From Protonemura montana (Eukaryota; Arthropoda; Insecta; Plecoptera; Nemouridae), in assembly GCA_947568835.1 (NCBI GenBank), contig OX387607.1:13655701-13719700 (forward strand): DNA of 64,000 bases. Reading direction: 5' to 3'. Shown piece by piece: positions 34,560 through 47,169 of this stretch (its first letter is position 1; each line of letters opens with the position of its first letter). Below the pieces are notes generated by a model. The model was not told the DNA's origin and did no database searches. It saw nothing but the letters and a program-made list of their open reading frames with translations. The position numbers and the translations under genes were made by a program.

Positions 34560-34620
34560 AGCGTGATTGGCCGCCATGTTGTCTCTAAGCGGCGTGATTG
34601 GCCGCCATATTGCTGTCAAG
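34560..34620 (+). promoter_or_regulatory. Paired YY1/Pho-like motifs
   Basis: Two copies of GCGTGATTGGCCGCCAT, each followed by RTTG, lie 34 bp apart. The core GCCGCCATNTTG is the classical YY1 site; Pho is the insect relative and recognises GCCAT. ATTGG is also a CCAAT box in reverse. Position upstream of the visible Vsx exons makes a promoter or Polycomb response element possible. Binding is inferred from the motif only. Confidence 0.35.
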
Positions 34621-34624
34621 TGCG

Positions 34625-37600
34625 TGCCACGCAAGCAGGGAGAAAGTGGAGAGAGTGGAGAGAGGGAGAAATGCCACGCTGATGGCAAGAGAGCAATGGA
34701 GAAAGCGGGGGATGGTGCAAAACAGATTAACTCGTCTAATCAGCGACAAGAGGTTAACTGTTCGAGCTGATTAACTATTTAACCCGGATTAGCTTGGAAA
34801 TCAATTATCGTACTACGTTGCGGATAGAGACTGTGCCTATCTCTGTCTGGCGAGCTTCACTGCGTGGAACTGAGAGAGATGTTGCGTGCCGGGTTGGCAT
34901 TAGATGCTTGGGAAAGCGCCACGGGAAAGTTAGAAACGCGATTTCCTGGAGATTAGCGTTTTCCAGCGCTCGTCTCTCAAAGAACTGAAAGTCTTTGTGG
35001 TCCGTTATTTGACTTTTCGGCAGTTTCGTGTTTCATCCGGTGATCAAGTTAAAATCTTCCTGCACTGAAAATATTACAAGCTATTTTAGAATGAACGCTT
35101 TTGATAATTTTGATGATTCTTTTCTCGGGGTTTTCGTCCCAACAAAGGAAATGATTGACGTTTTGAATACATCTTTTGTTACATTATTAAATGTATCAAC
35201 TGGTGGTGTGATTAATTGAAGTCGCCTCATTATTTATGCAAATCACTTTCATTTTAGAATAAAAGTCCTGCTACATAATACGGAAATAAGTAACTTATCA
35301 ATGGAAATGCTTTCCATTCTGAAATCAGGAATAGGTCCGGCAAGCAAGCAACGAAATAAATTTTACACATTTTATTTTTAAGGTTATCGTCATTAAAAGT
35401 GAGCATACTTTTAGGAAAATGATAAGGAAAGCCGAGGGTTGCTATGTAATATTGGGGACATATAGAAGAGTTATCAAGTAAAACAAATCAACTTAAAAAC
35501 TCTGGATTTCTTCGCTATGTCATCTAGACCCCAACAGTCGCAGTGAGATTGAAATCAACATTTCCTCGTCGTGCTTCGACCGTTAATTACTCAAGCGTCT
35601 GCCAGCAATCCTTGGAGGATGTAATCCTTCAAAATCCCACCGTTTTCATTTCTTTGGTCCAACATCAACTCAAATATCCCCGAACCCGCTCTCAAGACAA
35701 AGCCGAGACTCGCACTAGGCCTCGAAACGAGCACATCGACTCGACGTCTCCACAGGACACTTCCCGGTCCCTGTTTGTCTGCACCAGCGTCGCGACGCCC
35801 GGCGCCGCCGTCGTTGTCCCTGGCAACCGTTGACTCCCTCGAGAGGACGCGCGGAGCGCACGAAACCGATCCTTAAGGTTGCCGCGCGGGCCGACGAAGG
35901 CAAAGGGCGAGCACGCTGTGTCCATAAGGGCGATACTCGTAGAAAACGCCCTTCAGAGCAGCCAGTTGGGTAATCATTTTACCCCCCCGTCCCCCGTCCC
36001 CTCACCGTCTCTTTCTCCGTGCACACAGAATTCCCGGCACACAAAAGTGTTGAAAATTGAATTTTCATTTCATGGTTAATAATTTAATGTGTTCAGTAGC
36101 ATTCTTTGTTTATTGGCGACCCCCGGGAATCGCGGGCGCATTTCGCGACGCTGAATTTACTTTGCGATTCATGACACGTCGAAAAAAAGGATGCCAAGTC
36201 TTGAAGGCAAAGCAGTCGTGTAAAGGGAACTCGGGAGCCCACGATCAGTGTCCCAAAAAATGCTCCTATTCCCGTTTTAAAAACCCTGGAACTGGGGAAA
36301 TGCACTTCCAGAAGGGAGGAGGAACTGTTGCAAAAGTGCTTTGCAGTGCGTTCTCAATATATGTGCATCTGAGGCATTAGACAGAAAGAAAAACAGAAAT
36401 TAAAGCCAGTTGCATAGAAAGAATATTACAGCAAACAGTAAAAATAATTTACTCCAAAACTCAAAATAAATCAGTTTTTAATTACCGGGGTAAGAGATGA
36501 GTAACTGCTATGATTATTCTTTAGTTAACTTAGATTTTAAGGCTTGTTTGTTAAAAACTTAAAACCATTGGATGGGAATTGTTTATAGAACTACCAGAAA
36601 TTCTAAACGAGAAAACTTTGAATGCATGTAAATTCTACCCACAAAAATCTTCTAAAAATTGCGGTAGGTTTGGTCCACTTAAACAGGGTTTTTCTTTTTC
36701 TGCTATTGAACTGAATTCAGTTTTTGGTACCAATAAGCAACGTGATGTACAACTCACAACTACAGGCATTCATTTAGCTCGCTAACCAGCTTGTTAACAA
36801 GGTGAAAGAAAGCACAGACTCGACCTTCTAACTTTCCCTTTCACGCTAAGATTATTTGAGGTAAGACAGCAGCCCCCAAAACCCTGAACCAAGTCGCTAA
36901 AACCACCGCTACAAGACCAACTATCAGAACCCCCAACATGAAGCACTCACACCAATACATTAGAGAATCGCCCACAACATCACCCGGCACAGAATTAATT
37001 CATTGACCACCGGCCGTCTGCAAATCCCCTCCGTGTCTGTTAATCCCCCCACGCGCATCTAATCGTCCGTTAAGTTGTAATCATGAGATAAAGTGACTCG
37101 CCTCGTGCCGACATCTGTAGCAGAGGGACAAGTGCATGTGGGATCGGACTCTGGCCCCTCGAGTACGCTCCTTTGGGGGATTTTAGTGCATTAAACGCGA
37201 CGAGGGATGGGAATTAATTATCTGAAAACATGTTGCGATTTCGCGCGGTAATTGAAAGATTGTTGCGTGGCGAGCGATTTCGGTGATGTCGCATTGGGGA
37301 GATCACGACATTTGAGTCGGTACGAGTCAATTCGGGGATGGCTCTTTTATGATGTGGAAAGTTGCTGGAATAGGAAACGCGAGAAGCTCTTGTGTTAATT
37401 GGATAGCAAGTGTGGAATACAAACGTGATTACCAGGCTTTTGCGGGAAAACATATTTTTGCTTCAGTACCGAGGACACCGAGCTAGAAAAGTGTACGGAA
37501 CAGGGTGTATTGTGTCCAAACAATGTAATTACAAGCGTACACACTTTCTTTTTAAAAACCGTTATGCAAGTTGGCAGAAAACACAAAATAACACAATCTA

Positions 37601-40600
37601 ATTTTGTATTTTTGTATTTTTTATTTATAATTATTGGCATTGACTGAATAATTGTTAACTAGATATTACAGTGGTTGTTTTTTTTGTTCAGGTTTATTAG
37701 AATTTCCTTGAAGTCTCATGTGTTCGTCCACAAAGATGTCGGTGTCGACTTTTCTTACGGGTCTTGCTTTTCCACGTGCTAGCAAGCCAAGAAGAAACGC
37801 AAGTCGCTTTGCCCGCATGACCTCAGCTACCCCTCCCCCCTGCCACCACCCCTCTCCACGGAAAGGAGAAGGAGCCAAACAACGATATACAAAAACAAGC
37901 GAATTGCGTCCTCTGCGCTTGGGGGCACGCGCTTGATCACTAATTCACAGAGCGCTGGCCAACGTCGCTGCCAACGTGATAAAACGCGAGATTAGTCCCT
38001 TGGTGTGACGCCGCGGCGTTGGTAGCACTGCCGAGGGTGGGTTCATGACTGATTTAGAGATGGAATTTCAGACAAAGGTCCTTGTGTTTTTTGGAAAAAT
38101 GTACATTGTCAGTTTTCTGGAGCTGTTTAAAATGTTCGGTACAACTTTTTCCGGTATTGCAAATCACGTTTTTGAATATTTAAATAGTAGAAAACAGTAA
38201 AAAATAAGTGTACACAGTATAAAGCGTAAAATATTGAGAAAATCCACGCAAATTTTTCTTCAATGTACGTAAAAATATGCAAATCATACCCTAAAACTTT
38301 CATACCTCGTAAAACAGAAAGAAAGTCCTACGGCAGCCAAGAGACTTCAACCAAATGACGACAAGACGCAGCGCAGACGTCTTACAACTTCGGTATCTCT
38401 TGTTAACATCACGGGTTACTGACGTGCTCAAAACAACAGAAAGTTTCGTCTAAATGACCAGTCAAACCGCAACGACCACGCAAAGAATATATTGGCCATC
38501 AAAACACGCAAAAAATCAAATCCAAGTCTGATCCCTGCGACCTACGGGGAAAAAAATCTCACCTCTTTTTGCCTGAGATTGTCGTCCTAATAACTTCTCT
38601 ACCACACAACACGTTGATTATCTCCAAACGCTTTCCACCCCCTTGCGGCATCTCCTTTGTCTCCTTCCCATTTCCTCGTCGCCCTTCCAGGACCCTCCCT
38701 CCCAGCCGTACCCGGGCAACGCCAGTAATAAATACCACTAATGGCCTTCCATGGTATTTCATATAAAGTGCCAACAGCACCAGCAGTCGTTTCGGTCAAC
38801 ACGGGAAGCTAAGTTTATGCCGTCGCTCTGGTCTCGTGCACAGAGAGAGCATTGATAAGCAGAGAGTGACTGGCTATGTACAGAGTACAATTGTGTTCGG
38901 CCATTACTGTGCCATTACGGTGGAGCATGAAATCAGAGAGTCGGAAAGGATATTGAAAAATAGTCTCAAAGTTATTGGTAATGGTCCTATGCGTCTCATG
39001 TTCTGAAATATTGGTACATTATTATTATATTCAGTAAACCAATGTAATGATGTATACATCATGATATGTTTTTCATAGCATATGGATGTATCTTGTACCT
39101 ACCATATGGAAAAACTTAGAGTATGTTGGATCTGGAATTTGTAATAACTAAGTACTAATACCCCTAGCTATGCAAAGCTCTCCAACAAACTCGCCAAATT
39201 GTGCGGTGAGCTCAGATATGACTCTCTCTGCCTATGAAAACTCTCTGTGTTGACACCAATGCAATGTTCCTGCGAAACCAACCTCTCTGCAACGCCGGAA
39301 AACGCCTCTGAACCCGAGAGACAGAGCCCGGAAAATGGAATGCCAGCTACGGGAAAAGCCGCCATCCCCCCCCCCCCCCCCCATTCCCTTCCCACTCTAC
39401 CATTAAGACGGTGGCCAAGCTATTTAGGGCATTTAAGACACGCGGCTGGCGGCGATTGCCAGTTACGTTGGTGCGTTATTGCCTGCATTTCTCCTACAAA
39501 TTGCCAAGTCTGTGAGGAACCGGCGCGCGAAACTAATATGTCTCGTCCACGCGTTATTGCTGTTAGGTTGGCAGCTACCACGAGCGCACGAGCTTGTTAA
39601 CTTGATATTCGTAATTATAAAATAGTTGTTGAGAGGTTATGTCAGAAATGTAGTTCACAATTTTTTTTTTCGTTTCATTGCCAGTTGCTTGATGTCCCGT
39701 GAACATCTCTTTGTCGTTTGTTTCGGTCTATTTTATGGTCTGTTGTGCGTCTAGGTCTACGTGGATGTTACTTCTCTGTTAAGTGTTGGATTAAACATTG
39801 TCCCCGGGGAAGATTGGCAATTGCATTTGAGGCACATTGCCGGCACGGTCGCTTGCTAATCCGAGACACAATGGGAACATGCTTGTCGAGTGGGACAGTC
39901 CCGTGGGATCGAACACGGTGTATAGGGACTAGATCGGGACGATGCTATGAAGGGCGATTATCGAGATGGGATCGCAGCGCTTTCTGTTCAGTACGGAAGA
40001 AACGCTTTGATCGGTGTTCCAATTACTATTATAGATGAGATGAAATTAAATGTCTCTTTTAAAAGGAAGTGATTAATTGTTTATAACCCTCGTTTGCGGT
40101 GCCCTAGATTGTGGTATTCATAGGAATGTCAGTTTTATTGACATTTTATCAATTCACCACAAGATTGATGGCTAACCAGCAAAGCATCTTCAAAGTCATT
40201 TTTAAATGCCATAAGGGCCAGTGTCTTCTTTAAAAGATAATGATCTGTTTAAGCCTCATCATCATAGTCACAACCATGGATAATTTAATTTTCATCTCAA
40301 TTTTCGGTTAAAAATAAAATTTCTTTTATGTGACAGGACAAAGCCTTCCTGAATCGTCACCAAATTCAAATTTAAATGTACGCCTTTCTTGTGTTTTTAT
40401 CGAAACATTTTCTTTCAAAACTTTCAAGATGTCGGCTTAGCGGGGAAAGTTAATTTTAACCTAAAACTTCCTTTAAACGCCAACTTAACAAGATGTAAAC
40501 GGCGTCGGTGAAACTGGCACTAAATAATGTTAAATGTTAAAACCGCGACGGTGTCTTAGAAAAACGACAAAGATGGCAGGTGCACACGATAATTTTCACA
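34625..40600. other. Vsx upstream region, no exon recognised
   Basis: No octapeptide-type (FAIQ.LLGL) N-terminal Vsx exon or other coding exon could be recognised. GC-rich parts at 34,560-34,980, 35,540-36,020, 36,950-37,330, 37,720-38,040 and 38,570-38,780 carry ORFs on both strands without domains. A run of 17 C is at 39366-39382. Candidate enhancers may be here. Confidence 0.4.
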
Positions 40601-40639
40601 AACTCAAACTCAAATGAAATTTCTTTTGATGTCACACGC

Positions 40640-40830
40640 AACGCTGTTATCGTGTTTCTAATTGGTAATTAATCATGCCACGTCGTTTTACAATTAGCCA
40701 ATCTCGTCGCGTCTGCCTTACGATCGGCGTCATCATCAAACTGAACGATTCGTGAGTCACCTCAGCACTTAATTAAATTCGAGTGGTTGCGTTGCTTGGC
40801 TAGCCAATCACTGACGAGGGATGTATGGGA
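40640..40830. promoter_or_regulatory. Candidate regulatory island with clustered TAAT sites
   Basis: Non-repetitive sequence with TAATTGGTAATTAATCATG at about 40661, ACAATTAGCC and TTAATTAAATT, that is, paired TAAT cores as bound by Q50 paired-like homeodomains, including Vsx itself. Upstream of Vsx. Inference from motif density only. Confidence 0.3.
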
Positions 40831-41617
40831 TTTAAGAAGCCTCGAGGGCTACCCAGTTTCTATCTCGGCGTCTTCAGGCACGTGGATACAGGTTATGATA
40901 AGTATTCAGATCCAAGCTTTCGAAATAAGTCCAGCTAATCATTAAATGGTATATTTATGTTTTTATGAAATACCAAAATTGTATGGATGCCCGATTGAGG
41001 AATCGAATCCCGGTCTTCACCTTTTGCGGGTCCAGCACTGACCACAGAAGTGTTGTTATGATAATTATGATAAAATTTCGTGCCAATAACGAGCATTCGT
41101 ATGAAAAAAAAAATACATTTCGTTGGTGTACGTGTGTATTTTTTTTCAAAATAAATATGGTAGAAAAACGTTAATAAAAAAAAAAAAACGTAGTGTTCAC
41201 TTTCAATCTTACACTACTGTTAACTGTCATCATATGTAAGCCTGGTTTTCTCGGCGCATTCTCAAGTAATTTAAAAGTATTACTATTTTCCATCGTTTTC
41301 AGAGACGTTTTTTCACTGTTTTGGAATCTGAAATTGGCTAACTATCACGATACCACACTTCACTGCGCTGTGATGACCACCTCGTAAACCACCAGGAATG
41401 TGTAGCGAGCCTGCAACTAAGATTACCTGTATTTCGATCTTGCCTTCTTAGCTTTACACGAGTAAACCACTCATCTTTCATCGACGACTCTGAATTACAA
41501 GGAAAACTAACAAAATTACAACAAATTAATTGTTTTGGAAAGCTAACTAAAAGTTGCCTACCATTGTTAGCGGTCACTTGTTTCGGTTTCTTTGCTACTT
41601 TTTGCCTTTGACACTTA

Positions 41618-42040
41618 GGTCGGGTCGGGTTTTCTCAAAATGTTGAACTATAAGTTGGATCTCCAACTCACAGAAACACCTGAATTTCACTGCATGTGGT
41701 TGGAAGTCGTCATGGCAACAGTTTCAACAAAATTTTCAACTATAAGTTGGGTCTCTAGCTCACAGAAACATCTGAATTTCACTGCATGTGATTGGAAGTC
41801 GTCATGGCAACTGTCTCAACAAAATATTCAACTATAAGTTGAATCTCTAGCTCACAGAAACATCTGAATTTCACTGCATGTGATTGGAAGTCGCCATGGC
41901 AACAGTTTCAACAAAATGTTCAACTATAAGTTGGATATCTAGCTCACAGAAACATCTGAATTTCACTGCATATGATTGGAAGTCGCCATGGCAATAGTTT
42001 CAACTAACATTTCAACTAGGAGGCTTTTGGTAAAACCGGA
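41618..42040 (+). repeat. 92-bp tandem array, four units, inside a MITE-like element
   Basis: The left end TTAGGTCGGGTCGGGTTTTC is followed by units at AAC 41646, 41738, 41830 and 41922, in exact 92-bp register. The right end is GGTAAAACCGGACATTAA. The ends are imperfect inverted repeats (GGTCGGGTTTT and AAAACCGGAC). Units match those at 31.2 kb closely. The 65-codon ORF across it is an artefact of the array. Confidence 0.93.
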
Positions 42041-42047
42041 CATTAAT

Positions 42048-42176
42048 CGGTTTTTCAGTCGCCCGTTAAGTAGATAACATACCGTTAACAAACAAATGAC
42101 GTCTTCTGATTGGCTGTTGCCGGGAAAACAACAACTTAACGGACTGTTAGATTCTTAACGAACCATTGAAAAACTA
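42048..42176 (+). mobile_element. Short MITE of about 130 bp, copy 2
   Basis: Inverted ends CGGTTTTTCAGTCGCCCGTT and AACGAACCATTGAAAAACTA. The interior shares ACCGTTAAC, TCTTCTGATTGGCTGTTGCC and TTAACGGACTGTTAG with 6218-6349. It directly follows the 92-bp element. Confidence 0.75.
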
Positions 42177-42179
42177 GGA

Positions 42180-43380
42180 GATGTTCGTTTCTTTTTCCTT
42201 CCTTGCAAGTTCCACGAAGTGAAAGATCGAGGAATATAAAATTAATTTATGGTCCTAGGTTTTTTATTTATCTTCGTCATAATCAAATATAAAGCGGTAG
42301 GCATCCTGTGTTAGCTGAATTTTGCCAGGAGTTTAATTCCAGGGAAATCTGATCAAGAATGACAGTTGATAACCGCTAGAACTTGTTTCCAGCCCCTTCG
42401 CAGCCACAAACGTCGCGTTTCTTTCCGCCAGATTCCACGAACCGTTTCCAGTCGCGATCTCCTCCAGACAAGATTTCTCGTCAACGCGAGGAAACATATT
42501 AACCTGAAAACTCTAGCTAATCTGCAAAGTGTATCTCCCCCCGGCTTTTCTCGGGCTCGCGTCGTCCCGCGGAAAACTCAACTAAGAAAATCTAGCGAAA
42601 GGGGAAACGTAGCCGAGGGCAGAGCGAGAGGAAAAAACCGATAGAGACGTTTCGTTTGAAAAGACATGATATATATTTTCGGGGATGTTTATTTTTGTCC
42701 CCCTTTTCAACCCGATGTCTGTGTTGTATGGCATTTTTTAGCGCCGCGAACTAGGCGAGCTTTCCAGTCATTCTACTCGGAAAGAGAGTCAATTCATTTG
42801 CCGTTTTCCGTTCATTCTGATTTTACGCGATTTTTTTCTTTGCCCCTCTTTCAGAATCACGTTATTCAGCAGCACAATACGCGGTTCGACATAATGTCGG
42901 TTGCTTCCTCGAATCTCGTCTTTCAATGGCCCCTGACTTGGCTCGAAGCTTTCTCGAAGACCATTATCTTTTAAATATTGAGATTACGTCTTTAGAAAAT
43001 TGCGGAACCAATACCGTAATCAATGAAATTGCGGTATTTATTACGGAAAAGAAACGAGATGGCGGGTTCGATTTCGCATTCAAAAGGTTGAAACGGAAGC
43101 TTCATAGAAATCCGGTGCCAGGGGATTTCTTGTCGATCTGAGAGAATGAGTGCCGATTAATTTAACGAGAAATAAATGCTTTTTGGACATTTTTGTCAGG
43201 TAGAAATCTAGCTGGCATTAAAATAAAGATCCTGTCAAGGAATAGTATTCTGAACTAAATCGATGTGAAATAAAATAAAGGTTCTAAAGTTTGATGTATG
43301 AAGAATTGAGAGTTTCTAAAAATTAAACTCTCATTCTTATGGCAACCATTTGTAATTTAAATAATATTTCACTGGCAAAA
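42180..43380. other. Upstream sequence, no gene recognised
   Basis: ORFs at 42366-42974 have no domain. Nothing else seen. Confidence 0.4.
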
Positions 43381-43384
43381 ACTT

Positions 43385-43630
43385 ATCCGACGTCAAATTG
43401 AAGTTACTAGAAGCTGAAATGGTTAAGGTGTAGTATAGGGTCACTAGATTTAGAGTGACTGTGAGTATTCACAGCCTCGTCGTTCTACTCCTTAGAGATC
43501 TGTCATTCTTATCAAATTCACTAAAAACCGCTCAAAACGCTGTCCAAATATCTCAAATGGTTAGAGCAACACTCGCGACAGGTGGAGATCGGGGTTTGAG
43601 CCCCCAGTTAGGCAGAAAATGTAATTTTAA
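43385..43630 (+). repeat. Foldback element with tRNA-like core, copy with upstream module
   Basis: The upstream module (GTCAAATTGAAGTTACT, AGAGTGACTGTGAGTATTCA, TCTACTCCTTAGAGATCT) matches 18975-19100. The core follows: CTGTCCAAATATCTCAAATG, GTTAGAGCAACACTCGCGAC, AGGTGGAGATCGGGGTTTGA, GCCCCCAGTTAGGCAG. Confidence 0.7.
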
Positions 43631-43639
43631 AAATATCTA

Positions 43640-46600
43640 AGAATACATTTTAAATCCAAACGCAGAAACGCACAAATTTAATTTAATTTCTATGTTAAAA
43701 TTGTTTAAATAAGTTGTGTTGTCTGTGCTTACCAGTTCCACAACTTATCGACGAAATCGTATTAATCGACGCGAATATAGTTCGACACTTCACAAGTGAA
43801 TACAGAACTCAAAAGCTTGGTTGACAACGTACAAAAACACAGAACTTGAAGAAAACTTCACTCGAATGATCAACTTTAATCAGAGTCCAGCAACTTTGGC
43901 TCCGGAAATACCGTCAAGCGAGTTAGAGCACTGTTTTTTTAATTTCATCGACACCGAATCACATCGATACATCGATAGCACCTCATAATCGAAGAGCGAC
44001 CAACTCTGAAGATAGATCCTAGTCTACTGGGTGGCTAGTCCAAAGGGATTGTTCGAATTGGTGTTAGAAAAGGGTTGATAAAGGGACGACAGGGCGTGAA
44101 ATCTACTGACAAATTCGTTCTGACGTTTCCTTATTCAATTCTTCTGTTGGCGTTTTCTCTTTCTTCTACGTGCTAGGATATGATAATGGTGCTTTGAAGA
44201 CACGTCGGACTCGAGCCGAGGGTACAAGCACTGGCAAGAAATGTTGGCAGTTGTCTATTAAGGTTCAAAACAGCAATTGAACTTTTTTGAATACAAAAAA
44301 AATTGACAAAAATGTTGTTTTCAATTAAAACATTGAAGATTTAAAAAAGTAGCTTAGTTTTGGGCAGAATTATTATAGTCTATCCACGTTATTACATGCC
44401 AAATCCACCTGATAATTATTATTAAACTAATTAATTAAAGTAATTCATGTGATTGCTTGCTATAGTGTCGAATGGTCGTTACTGCATCATCGCTTTTACC
44501 ATATCGTAACCGTGCAAATAATTACTAATCTTTTTACAGAAAAAAAACCCTTCAGTATAAATTTCCATCAGTGGTTGTCTCGTGCATTTGAGTCGAGTGT
44601 ACCTTTAACGCAGAGTACGCCATGATTTTAAATCAAATGCATGTACATTTGATCCTTTCACTGGACTGGCATGCCCGCAATTGTACCGCTCACTGTTTTG
44701 TTATCTCATTGAAATCCTAGAGTGAGATTTTCTTTGGGGGTGTAGCGGGGAAGGAGGGGCATGCCGTTGACGAGAGACGCGTTTTCCACCAATGAGAGTC
44801 GATGCCAGGTGTCTTGAATGTGTGAATGTTTGCAAAACATAGGTGTTACCAGAGCTTTCAGCGCTTTTACTTACGGGACATGTAGAAAAAAATAAAAATA
44901 AAAGTGTCCTTCTGTGGAAGGGTGAAAGAAATTTCTAAATATTAAACCAGTTCACGCACTATTGTGTTTGGTGTTTGAAATAAGGGAACGGGAAAGCTAT
45001 TTTAGAATTTGGTTATAATAACATAGGTCCCAAGTTGAAATCATTTCAAAGGGTTTCTTTTTTTTCTTGAAAATAAAACGCCCACACTATGTGGGAAATG
45101 CTACGTTTGGGTGCGAACGGTTCTTTCAGCTGTAACCCTTTTGCGAACCCTAAATTTTCAAATTGTTGCCAATTACTTTGGGTGATAATACAACAATAAA
45201 CCGCCCCGCTTTTTGGTACTGTCAGGGCTTTCACTTGAATGGGCTGATCTTTGTTGAAATTAATGCATGATTTTGATTTTAAATAAACGTTAACCTCAAC
45301 AGATGTTGTCAGAGCGTCACGCGATCTTGAAAAACTGGCTCGGGTTATCGTTGATATGCAATCAAAACAAAACTCACAAGAAAATGTTCGCACCTTGATG
45401 ATTTTCTAATGGTTTTTCACAGATTAATCTCAGCATACGGTAAATGCCTACATTTTAAGCAATCATGAAGTAAGGCTTCTCAAATATATGTTTACAACCA
45501 GCTGTTCTCTACATGCAGTGAAATATCATCTCGTCACAGACTTTTCTAACACTTATTTTTCGATCAATCTTAGCAATTTAATGTTTATTTTTGTATTTGG
45601 TACATACAGTCCATTCAGCGAGAAAAGATACCAAAGCAAAACCTTACAGAGCCAATTTTTCCATTCATAAGAGCTAGTGGGAATAAACTGAAATGGTACT
45701 TTCCCTCAAGGTATAGACTAGAGGTTTGTACCTACGTTTATTCAATTAATGCAACGTGCCAATGCGTCCCAATGTGATCGCGTTTTGAAGGAGAATATAC
45801 ACAAATATATTTCTCCTCAACACTGAAAATACTTTTTTCTCATTTCCACAAACTTCCTGCGACGGCTTGTTCCATACTGTGCAAGATTTTCTCTTCCGGT
45901 TTCCACGGCTCTTTCTAGCGTGTAGAAAATATAATCTTATTCGTGAATAGCAGGATTACGAGGGAATCCAAATTGGAAGGCAATTTATTTCTGTATTTCT
46001 GTTCGCAACGTATATATGAGAGAAGCTTTGCTGGTGCACGAACGGAAATAAGCTCCCTGATGCCAGCATGTTCCAGGTTCTATGCCCTCATAGGATGAAG
46101 GATGCTGATCAGAGTTTGACGGGAGGAAAACAATCCCTATTCACGGGACACTTGACTGATATGCAGCTATCGTTGACAATACCACTGAGTATTGATGTGA
46201 CAATACTGTGTATTGTGTGGTTCTTTCACCTGTACATATCTATACATTTTGTTCATGTTGAAAATTAATCTTAAACGGATGTGCACAAAATTGCACACAA
46301 TGGTTAAGTTTCTAACATAAACATCACTAAATTATCTGAAAAAAAATGTATCTCTTTTTGAAACTTTTTTCCTAATTTGATCATTTCTTTTGTCAATTTT
46401 AGCCAGTTCCATTCTTCTGTCACCTTTTTTTCAAAATCTCTGTACATCTGATTCCTTTTTATAACGTACTTATAAACTCTAACTTAAACTTATGATCATT
46501 CTAATTTGATAGACACGGTCATAAAAAGCTTGCCATACCCTTGTTTTCATCTTCCACCTAATCGATCCTTTATATCAATTTAAAACACTCGTATTTTTCC

Positions 46601-46650
46601 CTTCATATACATTTTATACATTAGAGCAATATTTGAAAACCAGTAAAAGA
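43640..46650. other. Upstream sequence, nothing recognised
   Basis: A+T-rich, unique-looking. Several ORFs around 100 codons (for example at 45046-45393 minus) lack any recognisable family. Confidence 0.4.
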
Positions 46651-46666
46651 ATCTGAGTATCACTAC

Positions 46667-47165
46667 AGCGCTAATCTTCACAAAAAGATGGCCTCTAAAC
46701 AACTTATTTACCGAAAAAAAATGGAGACTGCTACTAGATGGAGTTACCGTCGTTTTGAAATTTCATTTCGTTATTTCTCGCAGATTACTCGCATTTGAAA
46801 CTAGTTTACGCTCAAATAATCCTTATCAATTCTAACCTCAACGATTGAAATGCAGGTATCGATATTTTAAGCCGTAATAATTTAGTTGTAGAGGCTATAG
46901 TTACCAAGGACGGCAGCAAGCGCCATCGGGTGGCAAATACCGTTATCAGCTTTTTTATTATTATGAACACTATAACCGTCTCAAAAATTGATGCCCAAAA
47001 AATTTGATCCCCGTTTGGGCATCAATTTTTGAGACGGTTATAGTGTTGATAATAATAAAATTCCCTGCGCATTGCAAGCGTTTGCAATTTAAATCAGATT
47101 TCCTCTAACTTTACCAGCTGTTTAACATGAACACTGTCCCTTTGACCTTACCTATTCTATGGTAG
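46667..47165 (+). mobile_element. AGCGCTAATGTT-ended MITE interrupted by a tRNA-type hairpin
   Basis: The left MITE part 46667-46949 begins AGCGCTAATCTTCAC and continues GAGACTGCTACTAGATGGAG, TACCGTCGTTTTGAAATTTC, ACGGCAGCAAGCGCCATCGG, GTGGCAAATACCGTTATCAG. At 46957-47056 lies a near-perfect hairpin: arms of about 43 bp (left ACTATAACCGTCTCAAAAAT, right ATTTTTGAGACGGTTATAGT) with a 14-nt loop. The tRNA core is almost wholly deleted. MITE-like right-end words resume at about 47110 (ACCAGCTGTTTAACATG, TTTGACCTTACCTATTCTAT). Confidence 0.7.
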
Positions 47166-47169
47166 TGCT

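Noticed and set aside
37666..37936. ORFs on both strands in a GC-rich patch
   Set aside because: Neither strand gives a recognisable domain; no octapeptide for the missing Vsx exon.
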